Source: Phallusia mammillata
Taxonomy: Eukaryota; Chordata; Ascidiacea; Phlebobranchia; Ascidiidae
DNA: 64,000 nucleotides
Direction of reading: 5' to 3'
Assembly (NCBI GenBank): GCA_003260075.1
Contig: QLIY01000228.1
Location: forward strand, 1 to 64,000
The first letter of the stretch is position 1; each line of letters opens with the position of its first letter. Positions 22,524 to 33,788 of the stretch are shown here, one piece after another. The notes under the pieces are model-generated. The model saw only the letters and a program-made list of their open reading frames with translations. It was not told the origin of the DNA and made no database searches. Made by a program: the position numbers and the translations under genes.

Positions 22524-25500
22524 ATGTCGGAAGAACAAGCGGAAACCGGAGTACAACAAACTACAGAAGAAGTACAACAACAACCGGAACAATCAGCTAC
22601 AGAAGAAGTACAACAACAACAACCAGAAGAAAACGGACAAGCTGAACAAACTGATGAGAAACCCGAAAACGGCAGCGCACCACAAACGGAAGTTAACGAC
22701 CCACTTTGCACCTTTAAAGCTGTGCCGTTGTCTGAATTCCACAAGAAACAATCCGTCGCTGTTGGGGTAAGAGCAGATATCGAAATATCGGTGAATATCG
22801 TTTGTGAAAAACTGCATCACTGCACGACAATTACGATTTGCGAAGTTGAAAGTACCGACTGATAACGTTTGTACGCACATGTTATTGGTTGCTGTCTTGT
22901 ACTACGGTTTCATAAATAGCAAAAAAACTATTTTTGAAATTCTGTAGCCCAACGCAGCTTTATGACAACAATTTTTACCCTTGCGACGAACGGTTTTTAA
23001 CCGAATAGGCAAAATATATGCGTTAAAGCCATGTTGTTAAATACTTGACACTAAGGGAGGTGCCGAAGGGATTATTATTGGTTTGCGTATAATACAAACG
23101 AGCTTGGTTAGTAATTTTACAGAGGTAAATTCAAGTAACAGCCTACTGATTGTGACGTTTTTATCACCAGGGCAACGAGCAGATTCGAGCCTCCCCATGT
23201 CTTGTCAACGACCAACTTGTCGAGTATGTTGATCCTAAAGTTCGAACTCTACATGAAAACTTTCTACGCGGACTCCGGGTTTCAAGTGAGTTCGGAGTAA
23301 ATTCGAAGTTAAAATGAGCGGGAAAACATTTTGCTTTTTAGGGTGTCAGTTTTTAAGTCTTGTGGTCGTTTTGAAGTTGTTTAAATTGAAGTGAAATGGA
23401 ATAGTATGTATATAATTGAATGATAGCTGGTTTATACGCTTAATCGAGACGCCAGTATATTTGACATGGTTACTGGCTTCTATTAGTACGCCAACGTTTT
23501 TATTTTTGCTAAATTAGATAAATGCAAAGAGAAAAAGAGGACCCCCCCCCCCAAGTAACAGCCTACTGATTGTGACGTTTTTATCACCAGGGCAACGAGG
23601 AGATCAGAGCCTCCCCATGTCTTGTCAACGACCAGCTTGTCGAGTATGTTGACCCCAAAGTTCGAACTCTGCACGAAAACTTCCTGCGCGGACTCCGGGT
23701 TTCAAGTGAGTTCGGAATTAAATTCGAAATTAATTTAATTGGGAAAAATTTGTGCCTTTTATGGGTGTCAGTTTGGTTATGCCTTGTGGTGGTTTTGAAG
23801 TTGTTTAAATTGCAGTGAAAATGGTAAATGTATATATTTACAACGGGTAATCCTTGAAGCCAGTGCATTTAAAGAAAATTTTAGAAAAAAAAAAGTTTAA
23901 GAACTTTTGCTTTATAGGCATTAGTTCTCAATAGACCAGATCGTATTGACAGTAATTGAGACAAATGTTTGCACGTTTGAGTTGAAAATGGGTCGTAAAA
24001 TGAAATTGAATCTAAACGATTTGTTAAACATTAACATTGCACTACGACCATGGATTCGAACACTTAACCTATGTAACTTAAACTATTAATATTTAGAATG
24101 AGTTTTAACAACATGCAATTTGTGTCTTGCAGATGGAGGGCCGTGCTTAGGTTGGAGACCAACCCCCACCAGTCCTTATGAGTGGATCACATACCAACAG
24201 GTAGATGCTTAAATCCCTGATATTCATAAACGTCTTAAAAAGCGGTTTTCGTGCAGTCAATTGTGGCATTGGTTACATCCAAGGCTTTGCACGCTTAAAG
24301 CGGGTTTCCTAACAAGCTTCGTGCAGTTAACTATATCACTTGTTACATACACAATTTTGCACCCCTAAAGCGGGTTTCAGTTTGTGGAGTCAACTATAGC
24401 GCTTGTTACAACCACGACTTTGGACGCTTGAATCAGGTTTTCTTCCAAAACGTCATAGAGGAACTTGCAAAAAATAACACAGATGTTTTTATTATCCGTT
24501 CAGGTCTTCCCCCCCCCCAGAAATCTTGCTTTATAGGCATTAGTTCTCAATGGACCTAATCGAAAATAGAAAATAGTTGAGAAAAAACTTTAATTTGATA
24601 TCAGCGGCACGTTTGGGTTGTAAAATGAAGTTAAATGTAAACGATTTGGTACAAACCTAAACCTGGGATTCGAACACCTAACCCATGTAACATAATACCT
24701 CTCAATATTTAGAATGAGTTTTAACAATATGCAATTTGTTTCTTGCAGACGGAGGGCCGTGCTTAGGTTGGAGACCGACCCCCACCAGTCCTTATGAGTG
24801 GATCACATACCAACAGGTAGATGCTTAAATCCCTGATATTCATAAACATCTTAAAGCGGGTTTCGTGCAGTCAACTATAGCGCTTGAAGATGTACGACTT
24901 TGCAAGTCTGAAGCGAGTTTCCTAACAAACTTTGTGCAGTCAACCATAGCACTTGGTACATGCACGACTTTGAACGCCCGAAACCGGTTTTCTTTTGAAC
25001 GTCAAAAGAGAACGAACGTGCCAGAACTAACAAATTTATTGTTTATGTCTTCAGGTCTTAGACAGAACTCAACATTTCGGCTCGGGACTTCTGCTAGAGG
25101 GCGCCACAGCCGATCCATCCCAGTTCATCGGAATCTTCTCGCAGAACCGGGTTGAGTGGAAGATAACTGAACAGGCTTGCAACTCTTACTCCATGGTTAT
25201 TGTGACTTTGTACGACACGCTCGGACCAGCTGCCATCGAACATATCGTCAAACAATGTGAGTGGAGGTTTAACTTGGGGCCATATGGTTTTAGTGCATTA
25301 TACAACAGGAAATATGTTGCTGGTAATGAAGCAAGATATTATGGCGTTGTTTTTTCCCTAAGGTACATCACATGACAAACAGTAGGCTAAAATTGGTACT
25401 AACATGACGACTTCTATCTTATTTCAAATTTACGCCTCGGAACAATTTGTTCTTTTGCGTTGGCGACCAGTTTAGAAACAATTTACCGGTTTCAAAGTCC

Positions 25501-28500
25501 AAACACTGTCTGTAAATAGTCTTGGCCATAAAACAGAAGAAAGTGTGCCAGGATCAGAACCCACAAACCCTGAGTTTAACCTATTTTAAACAAAAGAAAT
25601 AATACAGCAATTCTACACGTAACAACTTGTTGGTCTTTTGATTTAATTTGACGGTTCTCAAATCGTTACAGGCTTTTGACCAGAAGTCCAATTAAAACCA
25701 TATCGCGGACTTTTTTTTTCATTTATGGGTAAGCATACACAACAAGCATTTCGGCTACAATATATTTCTTTAAAATTAATTTTAAGATGTAAAGCAAAAT
25801 AATTGACAGTTGAAATTCTGATCACCGCGCATAAACGGTATGCAATAATTTCAAGTTCATCCCTAAATATAAATTAGTGAACGTCCCGTAGAATGTAGAC
25901 CACCCAAAAAATCACCAATGACTACAAGTTTCCCCCCCCCCTTCGGCTACAATATATTTCTTTAAAATTAATTTTAAGATGTAAAGCAACATAATTGACA
26001 GTTGAAATTCTGATCACCACACATAAACGGTATGCAATAATTTCAAGTTCATCCCTAAATATCAATTAGTGAACGTCCCGTAGAATGTAGACCACCCAAA
26101 AAATCAACAATGACTACAAGTTTGATTTTGTCAGTGTCAAATTCACTAACACTTGTCTTCTGCACAATACGCAGGCGAACTTCAGATTATCGTGGTCGAC
26201 AAGAACCCCAAGTTAGCGGTTTTGCTCAAAGGCGTGCAGGAGGGAAAATATTCTATTAAGCTCATCGTTGCCATGGAAACCATTGATGACGACAACAAGA
26301 AATTAGCGGATGAGTGCGGGGTCAAAGTCATGACCTTCAGCGAGGTGGAAGAAAACGGAAAAGCTAACTTGAAGGATTTTGTGGTAAGTTGTGGTGTTTA
26401 GTGGTTGGCAAGTGTGTAAACTTTTTTATTCACATTTATGCGCTTGGTACAAACTTGTTGCAACATTTTTTTGGTTTGAGAGCAATGATTTATTGCAAGC
26501 GCCGATGTCCACGAAATATAGAAAAAACAATACATGAGATAAGGAAATAAGCAAATTGTTGTTTTTTAGCCACCTAAGCCAGATGATTTGCACACAATCT
26601 GTTACACCAGCGGAACAACCGGTCTGCCCAAGGGAGTTATGATGACGCATAGAAATATTGTTTCAAATCATGCCGGGGTCTACGGCGTGGGAAAAACGGT
26701 AAGGAAAAGTTTTTGGAAACACTGCAGAAGTGTGTCACTCACAAAAATCATGAAAGGATTTAGAAAAGTTCCGAATGATAATGTCTAACACATTAATTAT
26801 TTGTTGTTGTCTTGTTGTGCAACATTTTCTTAACCGGCGAAGGAATATTCTGGGAAACACTGCAACGCAACGCAGCTTTATGTTTACCAGTTCTTGTTTT
26901 TGCGCAGCATTTTCTCCCCCCCCCCTCTACGGCGTGGGAAAAACGGTAAGGAAAAGTTTTTGGAAACACTGCAACAGTGTGTCACTCACGACAATTATAA
27001 AACGACCTAAATTAAAGGTTCCGATTGATAATATCTAAACACTTATTATTTGTTGTTGTCTTATGCAACAATTTCTTAACTAGCGGAAAAATATTTTAGA
27101 ATGGCTGTAGCGCACCGCGGCTTTATGTTTACCAGTTCTTGTTTTTCGCAGCATTTCCTCGACATGGGACCCAATGACGTGTACATATCGTATCTTCCAC
27201 TTGCCCATGTGTTTGAGCGCCTCCTAGCGGTGCAAATGTACTATCTTGGGGGAAGGTGAGTTTTGCAGTTAGACAGAAAAACAAACACAGTCTTGATATA
27301 AGGGACGACAGAAAAATGTTTACGAATAACTGCAAGTAAAATTAAAAAGACACACAGGATTTGTTGATTTAAGTTCCTAAAAACAATCCATTTGTTCGTA
27401 AGATTTTCGAGATATAGATAACTCGCTTTGACTGCAGCATCAGTATCAAATAGATGAAACATAAATCAACAGGCATAAGGTTCATTATAATCTTCATCCA
27501 CCAAGCAACAAGCTGGGAGATTCTAGTTTTAAGATCGAAGTACAAGTAATACAGGGTTTGTTTTGTGCTAAATCCACCAAAGTCCTAAAATGTTTGTGTC
27601 AGTTTCACCCCCCCCCCTGAACGACTAAGTGGTTTTTCTGAACTTACATCAATAGGCATAAGGTTTATTATAATCTTTATCCACCAAGCAAAGAGCTGGT
27701 CGATTCTGTTTTTAAGATCGAAGTAACACCATACAGGGTTTGTTTTGTGAAATACCAAGGTTTTGTAAAAGTCCTAAAATGTTTGTGTCAGTTTCATTTT
27801 TTTGCGTTTAATAAAGAACCCCATATATTTTTTTAGAGTCGGATTTTTCCAGGGAGATATCAAACTTCTTCTAAGCGACATCGCCGAATTGAAACCAACA
27901 GTTTTTGCGATGGTTCCGCGGTTGATCAACAGAATTTACGATAAGGTACAACATACACTTTCATATGCGGTGTTGTGTTATATTTGTAGTTTAGGGACCA
28001 AATATGCTGCTAGTGTTAGCGGCAAAAACCAACCAAAACTTAAATAATAATATAAAAACGTTTTATTGGAATTCGACATGTTCTAAAAATCTAAAGGAAG
28101 TCTAACTGAGACAAATTTTGCCATTTAAGCTTTATTCAAAAATGCTGTTTTAATAAAAAAACTGGTTTATCCTGGTACCATTTTTTTGCATGGGAACTCA
28201 CTTGAAAGGTAAGAAAACAACAAACAGTTAAATTTTGAAAGTGTTTGTAAGTCTTGACACAAAAAGCAGTTCAACGCCCAACAACAGCATTTCCACTTTG
28301 CAAAGTTGTGCAATAAATCAAGTCTATAGAGCTCTTCTGGCGTATTTTTATTCCAAATAAAGCACAGGGTATTTACCCTGATGAAGACGACCTGTATAGG
28401 ACGTCGAAACGTCGGAATAAAAATACCTTTGCCAGAAGAGCTCTATAGACTTGATACTATGCCCTGCAGCAACAGCTTATTTATTGTGCAATAAATGTAT

Positions 28501-31500
28501 AGGCTAAACTTTTCATTTTCAGATTCACGCTGGTGTGGCTGGTTCGTCCCCCCCCCCCTGCGATGGTTCCGCGGTTGATCAACAGAATTTACGATAAGGT
28601 ACAACAGAAAACAATTACTTCCATATGCAGTGTAGTGTTTTGTTAGCGGTTTAGGAACCAAATATACTTTTAGCGGTAATCACCAACCGAAAGTTAAATA
28701 AAAAAGGTTTCATTTGTATTCGATATGTTATGAAAATCTAAGCGAAGTCTGACTGAGACAAATTTTGCCATTTAAGCTTTATTCAAAAATGGTGTTTCTT
28801 TAAATAAAACTTGTTTATCCTGGTAGCAAGTTATGCATGGAAAAACTTTGTCAAACTCACTCGTAAGGTCAAAAACGACGAACAGTTACATTTTGAAGGT
28901 GTTCGCAGGTGTAAACGAGTATTTGCTCTACAGGAGTTTTTAATAACTGACGTTTCGACGTCGCCGCTTTCACCAGGATAATGTCGTAGATTTTGACACA
29001 AAATTCGGTTGAACGCCTCACGATATCATTTCCACTTTTCAAAGTTATGAAATAAATGTAAATTTTTCATTTTCAGATTCACGCTGGTGTGGCTGGTTCG
29101 GCCATCAAGAAATTTCTCCTGGACAAAGCTCACAAATCGAAGTTGGCAAAGTTGAAGAAGGGTGTTGTGACAAGAAGTAGCATCTGGGATAGCTTGGTTT
29201 TCAAGTAAGACTCGTTTAATTCGTTTATAACAAGACATCGAGATATCCTGTTTGTCGATTCTTCCCGTAATGGGTTTGTATAATCCATTGAAATCAGGTG
29301 ATGTTTGTAAAACTCAAGTTCACATTTTTGACAACCAAAATATTCAACAATAAAAACTAAGAAAAAAGTGTATTGTGTTTTACAGCAAGTTTCCTAATGA
29401 AACTGCTATTATGTACATACTATACTTGAAGACAATGCGTTATCCACCAAGTTTAAAATTTGCTAAACATGTTGATGAAATTGTGGGCAACGAAGGGAAA
29501 ATAAGCCTAAAACCTCAGAAAAACTTAACTTTTAAATTTGTTTTTACAGAAAAGTCCAGAATTTGGTTGGAGGTCGTGTAAAGTTTTGCATAACAGGGGC
29601 AGCCCCCGTTTCGACCGATGTTCTCAACTTTATGAGATGTGCATTGGGAGTTTATTTCACTGAAGGTGGGTGATCGTTTAGTTTGCTGTATAAGCGTGGA
29701 GTACTGTAAGTTCATAAGTGTTATGAATGGCTCATTAACATGTTGTGAAATGCTCATTATCAGTGATATAAAACACTAAACTAGCCACATCTAGTTTTCT
29801 ACATTTAAGTCCCCGAACAATTTAAAAAAAACGTTTTGTGATTCGGGTTTGGGGTAGAAAGAAATATTTTGTGACTTTTACTTTAGGAACTGGGCTTCAG
29901 CAAACGAAGCAATAGTCTAAGTCTCTGTTTCCAAAACGTATGCAAAATACTTTTTTTAATGTGGCTTTTAAAGTGTAACAAAAAGACAATGACTGCCCCG
30001 CACCTTTAAAGATATTAGCTAGTCGTTTGCAAAACAGCATTTTTACGAGTTTAATTTTCCCGACGAAGTCAATTTGTCTAACAAGTTGTACCCCCCCCCC
30101 TGATGTTGGAAAGTGGCTACCGGTGGGTATTTGTGGTTGTTTGTGGTTATTTTTCGCCTATGCCAAGGGTTTTGCTGTGAAGTGATAAGTTTTCTGGGAT
30201 GCGATTGTGACGTAATAGAGCCTGGTTTGTCATCAGCACGAACTTCCGAAACAAGACGTGTTTATTTGCAAGAGCACAAACATGTAAAAAAGCAGAAAAT
30301 AAATGTTTTTTCCCCCCCCCCGGTTTCGGCCGAATCGAAATTTAGCCGATTCGGTACATCACTAATTTTAACAGTAGTTGGACTGTAATATTTGCCTTCA
30401 AACTTAATGATAATTTTACCAGGTTACGGACAGACTGAAGCAACAGCGGGAATCGCCATCTCGGTTCCCGGTGATTATTACTCGGGCAGTGTTGGAACTC
30501 CGACGCTGAGCAATTACGTGAAGTTGGTCGATGTCCCTGAGAAAAATTACTTCGCAAAGGATGGAGTGGGAGAAATATGCGCCAAAGGACCGAATATTTT
30601 CCAAGGATATTACAAAAATGAGGAAAAGACCAAAGAAGCATTGGATGAAGATGGATGGCTTCATACTGGTGATGTTGGAAAGTGGCTGCCGGTGGGTATT
30701 TGTGGCTGTTTGCAGTTGTTTTTCGGCCATGTCGGTGGTTGTGCAGTGAAGTGATAAATTTTCTGGAATGTGATTGTGACGTAATAGAGCGTGGTTTGTC
30801 ATCAGCAGCGAATTTCCGAAACAATACGTGCAAGAGCAAAAAAATGGAAAAAGGCAGAAAATAAATGATTTCGTGTTTACAGAACGGATCTCTCAAGATC
30901 ATTGACCGCAAGAAGCACATCTTCAAGCAAGCCCAGGGAGAATATATTGCACCGGAAAAAATTGAACAAGTCCTCGTCCAATCAGCAGCTGTTGGCCAGG
31001 TACGTGAATAATCATAGCCAGGGATTATCGATCAAAAATCCAAAAGGGGGTTAGGGGGTCTGATGACCCAATCTTTTTTTTACAAATGGGAGTAAAACAT
31101 CCACGAAAACAAAACGAGATGTTGGACACTGTCACTAGGATAACATGGTATTTCAGTTTTAAACTGACCAGTGCAAGTTTAAATTATTTCCCCCCCCCCT
31201 GGGGAAAGTCTTAAAGCGACATTGATCGCAATTGTCATTCCCGATCCTGAAGCTCCCCCCCCCCCACTAGGATAACATGGTATTTCAGTTTTAAACTGAC
31301 CAGTGCAAGTTTCAATTAATCAAAATACCGAAATTGTTGGTTTATGTTTGTAGATTTAACGTTGTAGCAGTATTTATGTTTTCGATTCAAGCAGCAAAAT
31401 AGAATCTTGGTTAATATCTGAGCACTTTATAACATCACGTCCTATAGTTTTAAGTGTAACGGTCCAAATAAAAAAAAAATTATGAAAAACATCAAAAATT

Positions 31501-33110
31501 CTCCAGCTCACAAGAAACAAGCAAATTGATAAGTTTTGAGTTAACATGACGTTACGATTACTGTTTAATGAATAAACTTTAATCATTTTAAAAGAAACCT
31601 TGTTTGATCAGTTCAAGAGAATTGTTTTACTCAATGAATTCAAATTTAGGGAAATAAAATAAGTATGTTTTGTTGTTGCAGGCATTTGTGTATGGGGAAA
31701 GTCTTAAAGCGACATTGATCGCAATTGTCATTCCCGATCCGGAGGCACCCCCCCCCCAGCAAAATAGAATCTTGGTTAATATCTGAGCACTTTATAACAT
31801 CACGTTCTATAGTTTTAAGTGTAACGGTCTAAATAATAAAAAAACTTATGCAAAACATCAAAAATTCTCCAGCTCAGAAGAAACAGGCAATTTGATAAGT
31901 TTTGAGTTAACATGACGTTACGATTACTGTTTAATGATTAAACTTTAATCTTTTTAAAAGAAACCTTGTTTGATCAGTTGCCCCCCCCCCCAATAAACTG
32001 ATACTGGATGATATCTGTGCACTGGGAAAACTCAGGGGACTTCACTCTTTCGAAATTGTACGTAAATAGTTATAAATATAAAACTTGACATTTTATAAAC
32101 TGAAAATGTCGTTATACTGTAAGCATGTCTTTGAGAGATTAAAGGCAAGGGGTTACCACAGAAATTGATCATAGTAAATTTTGAAGAAGTGTTAAAATGT
32201 GACGCCAAATCGTTTTTTTTTCGCTCAATACTACGTCATAATTAATGAATGTAGATATTGCAGTAATAATTGTAACATTGCCCCCCCCCCTGAGGAATTG
32301 TGTGGGAAGGAATCGGTCAATAAACTGATACTGGATGACATCTGTGCACTGGGAAAACTCAGGGGACTTCACTCTTTTGAAATTGTAAGTAAATATTTAT
32401 AAATAAAAAACTAAAAAAAAAAGACTTTTTATAAACTGAAAATGTCGTTATACTGTAAGCATGTGTTTGAGAGATTAAAGGCAAGGGGTTACCACAAAAA
32501 TTGATCATAGTAAATTTTGAAGGAGTCTCAGTGTTAAAATGTGACGCCAAATCGGTTTTTTTTCGCTCAATACTACGTCATAATAATTGAATGTAGATAT
32601 TGCAGTAATAATTGGAACATTAGGCCCACTTTGTTTATCCTACCACCGTATATCCTACATCTGATTTGTGTTCTCATCATAAAGCTAAACTAGTAGCAGA
32701 ACAGAAATGTCATTACGAACCGTTTTTGGGTAAAAATGATGAATTTCGGGACAGAGCAAGACGTATGTTGTTAAAACGTAAAACTCGATCCCAACAAATA
32801 TGTTTGCCAATTTTTTTTACCTCAAGACGACAAAAGTAAATTGCCTGTTAGATTCAACAAACTGTTTATGTGTTTCATGGTCAAGACATTTGGTAAAGCT
32901 CACAAACAGCCTTTGTTCTGATGAATTGGGATGTGTTGCCCACATGTTATCTAATCTTATATTTCTACTTTTTTCAGCCAAAGAAAATTCACCTGGACAC
33001 GCCCCCCCCCCGAGAATGACCTTTTGACCCCGACCTTTAAGACCAAACGACCTCAGATTGAAGCGAAATACAAAGTGAAGATTGGAGAGTTGTACAAAGA
33101 TGTACAGTAG
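22524..33110 (+). CDS. ACSL: long-chain acyl-CoA synthetase, gene 2 of tandem pair
   Basis: Exons: 22524-22766, 23171-23285 (or copy 23591-23705), 24133-24200 (or copy 24749-24816), 25055-25256, 26175-26383, 26570-26698, 27152-27255, 27837-27945, 29077-29204, 29550-29665, 30423-30691, 30883-30999, 31682-about 31746 (cut), about 32291-32384, and 32978-33110 (contains a C run). Same enzyme and exon phases as gene 1, with one extra intron after TYQQ. Motifs: [75 protein letters not shown], and a [11 protein letters not shown] tail ending in VQ before TAG. The N terminus is again Glu/Gln-rich ([12 protein letters not shown]) without a hydrophobic anchor. The C runs at 31748-31757 and 33002-33011 remove bases, and the second one breaks the frame just before NDLLTP. 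The native gene is probably intact. Confidence 0.92.
23110..23705 (+). repeat. ACSL: ACSL gene 2 exon 2 present twice
   Basis: Exon copies at 23171-23285 ([15 protein letters not shown]) and 23591-23705 ([15 protein letters not shown]), each 115 bp with full splice sites and similar upstream intron sequence, joined by a C run at 23543-23552. 115 is not a multiple of 3, so both cannot be spliced in together. Probably two alleles. Confidence 0.8.
24133..24816 (+). repeat. ACSL: ACSL gene 2 exon 3 present twice
   Basis: 68-bp exon copies at 24133-24200 and 24749-24816, differing by a few silent or near-silent bases. The first copy's intron runs into the start of exon 4 (TTCAGGTCTT at 24500-24509), is cut by a C run at 24510-24518, and the sequence then restarts upstream. 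Confidence 0.8.
24236..24430 (+). repeat. about 70-bp tandem repeat, three units, in ACSL gene 2 intron 3
   Basis: Units carry AAAGCGGGTTTCCTAACAAG, CGTGCAGT(C/T)AACTATA and CACTTGTTACAT. Related units are at 24851-25000 and, in both orientations, at 33930-33990 and 34130-34175, so the unit is also dispersed. Confidence 0.6.
25745..26135. repeat. 190-bp duplication joined by C run
   Basis: TTCGGCTACAATATATTTCT to CTACAAGTTT occurs at about 25750-25931 and again at 25942-26123, with few differences. Intron of ACSL gene 2. Confidence 0.75.
26600..27065. repeat. exon 6 end and following intron partly repeated
   Basis: CTACGGCGTGGGAAAAACGG and its donor at about 26681-26700 recur at 26928-26947 directly after a C run, followed by a diverged copy of the same intron start. 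Only the first is attached to a complete exon. Confidence 0.7.
27475..27800. repeat. duplicated intron block across C run at 27608
   Basis: CATAAGGTTCATTATAATCT with following ACAGGGTTTGTTTTGTG and CCTAAAATGTTTGTGTCAG occurs before and after the C run, with about 5-8 percent difference by eye. Confidence 0.65.
28317..28455 (+). mobile_element. foldback element enclosing a hammerhead-like motif
   Basis: Left arm 28317-28354 (ATCAAGTCTATAGAGCTCTT...) and right arm 28414-28455 are inverted copies: 25 bp perfect, a 4-nt difference, then 12 bp perfect. The hammerhead-like core lies between the arms and uses part of the right arm. A related TTTGCCAGAAGAGCT piece is at 42011-42025. I infer a Penelope-like element remnant. 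Confidence 0.6.
28368..28427 (+). ncRNA. hammerhead-ribozyme-like motif (type I layout)
   Basis: Core CTGATGA at 28378-28384 and GAAA at 28406-28409. Stem II GACG/CGTC (28386-28389 with 28402-28405) is extended by CC/GG around a TGTATA loop. A very short stem III with cleavage context CGTC lies at 28410-28413. Stem I is CC/GG next to the core, an internal loop, then GGTATTT/AAATACC (28368-28374 with 28421-28427). One unpaired A at 28385 between core and stem II departs from the textbook form. Hammerheads are known in Penelope-like retroelements; activity here is inferred. Confidence 0.5.
28524..28600 (+). pseudogene. ACSL: misplaced fragments of ACSL gene 2 exons 9 and 8
   Basis: A CAG acceptor and the first 25 bases of exon 9 (ATTCACGCTGGTGTGGCTGG) stop at a C run at about 28548. 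The end of exon 8 (GCGATGGTTCCGCGGTTGAT... to the GATAAG donor) then follows, before the full exon 9 at 29077. The order exon 9 then exon 8 shows a junction artefact or rearrangement. Confidence 0.75.
28940..28985 (-). ncRNA. decayed hammerhead-like motif
   Basis: Minus strand: CTGGTGA (one change from CTGATGA), a short stem closed by a GCGA tetraloop, then GAAACGTC. Stem I partners are not preserved. Probably a dead copy of the same element class. Confidence 0.35.
30091..30323 (+). pseudogene. ACSL: displaced copy of ACSL gene 2 exon 11 end and its intron
   Basis: Between two C runs (30091-30100 and 30312-30321) lies TGATGTTGGAAAGTGGCTAC, the GTGGGT donor and about 180 bp of intron. This is a copy of sequence at about 30670-30870, placed before the real exon 11 acceptor. 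Confidence 0.8.
31189..31266 (+). pseudogene. ACSL: displaced fragment of ACSL gene 2 exon 13 between two C runs
   Basis: TGGGGAAAGTCTTAAAGCGA to CCTGAAGCT, about 54 bp, copies the exon at 31694-31746 with a GAAGCT versus GAGGCA difference. The intron before it (ACTAGGATAACATGGTATTT) restarts after the second C run. Confidence 0.8.
31758..32384 (+). repeat. ACSL: exon [12 protein letters not shown] and intron blocks in two versions
   Basis: The exon ending SFEI occurs as a cut version at 31992-32057 (donor GTACGT) and a longer one at 32291-32384 (donor GTAAGT). Both follow C runs, with flanking intron copies before and after. 31758-31980 also repeats 31389-31620. Confidence 0.7.
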
Positions 33111-33433
33111 CCTTTACAACGACAGCAGCAGCATGGTGTGCAAAGTAGCAAGTCTCGCTTTTTTATCCCTGTACATTTTACTAATCCACTATATACAAGA
33201 AAATGTGTAAGTCGATTTCAATTTTGTCGATTCGCGGCACACTATTTCATACCCGAGTTTTTATACTGGACCTTCATCATATTATTTAACTCCTTTCGCT
33301 TTTGTACATCCGCCACCGTCTTACCTTATTTTTTTATTTTTTTACAATATGCACCAAACCGCATTTTTTTGCAACTTTCACTTTTTGCATCGTCGGCCTT
33401 CTACCTTTTTGTTACCGAATTATTTTCACATCG

Positions 33434-33525
33434 TGACGTAAGAGCGTGGTGACGTATCTCTAAATTATTTTGTTTATCGTGACATCGCCGGCAGTGACGT
33501 AACAAGTTATATGAGAAGTGACGTA
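33434..33525 (+). promoter_or_regulatory. cluster of four TGACGTA sites
   Basis: TGACGTA occurs at 33434, 33450, 33495 and 33519, all on the plus strand. Possibly CREB/ATF-type sites or a local repeat of GTGACGTAACAAG. They lie downstream of ACSL gene 2, so an enhancer role is speculative. Confidence 0.3.
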
Positions 33526-33758
33526 ACAAGTAATAAAAGCAAAATAAGACGTTTTGTGTTGTTGATGTCACGTGACAAAATGTAAAATGCCTGACCGGTA
33601 AAATAACGGAACCCCTGCAGGAACACACACACTTTTAAGCGACAGACACAGTGCTTTAATTGGTCACGTGATTTGCAGCGCCGATAAAGAATAGGAAAAC
33701 GAAAAAAAAACAGGTAAAAAAGAACAATAACACCAGATTCCCGCCACAAAAAGCACCT

Positions 33759-33788
33759 GATGATGTCACAAACAAATGTGACGTCATC
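33759..33788. repeat. inverted repeat with TGACGTCATCA arm
   Basis: TGATGATGTCACA and TGTGACGTCATCA are inverted copies with one G/T-type mismatch around an AACAAA loop. It begins CTGATGA but has no GAAA partner, so it is not a hammerhead. Confidence 0.55.

Noticed and set aside
24236..24460. CRISPR-like array
   Set aside because: The spaced similar units are a diverged 70-bp tandem repeat in a eukaryotic intron, with no constant repeat and unique spacer pattern.
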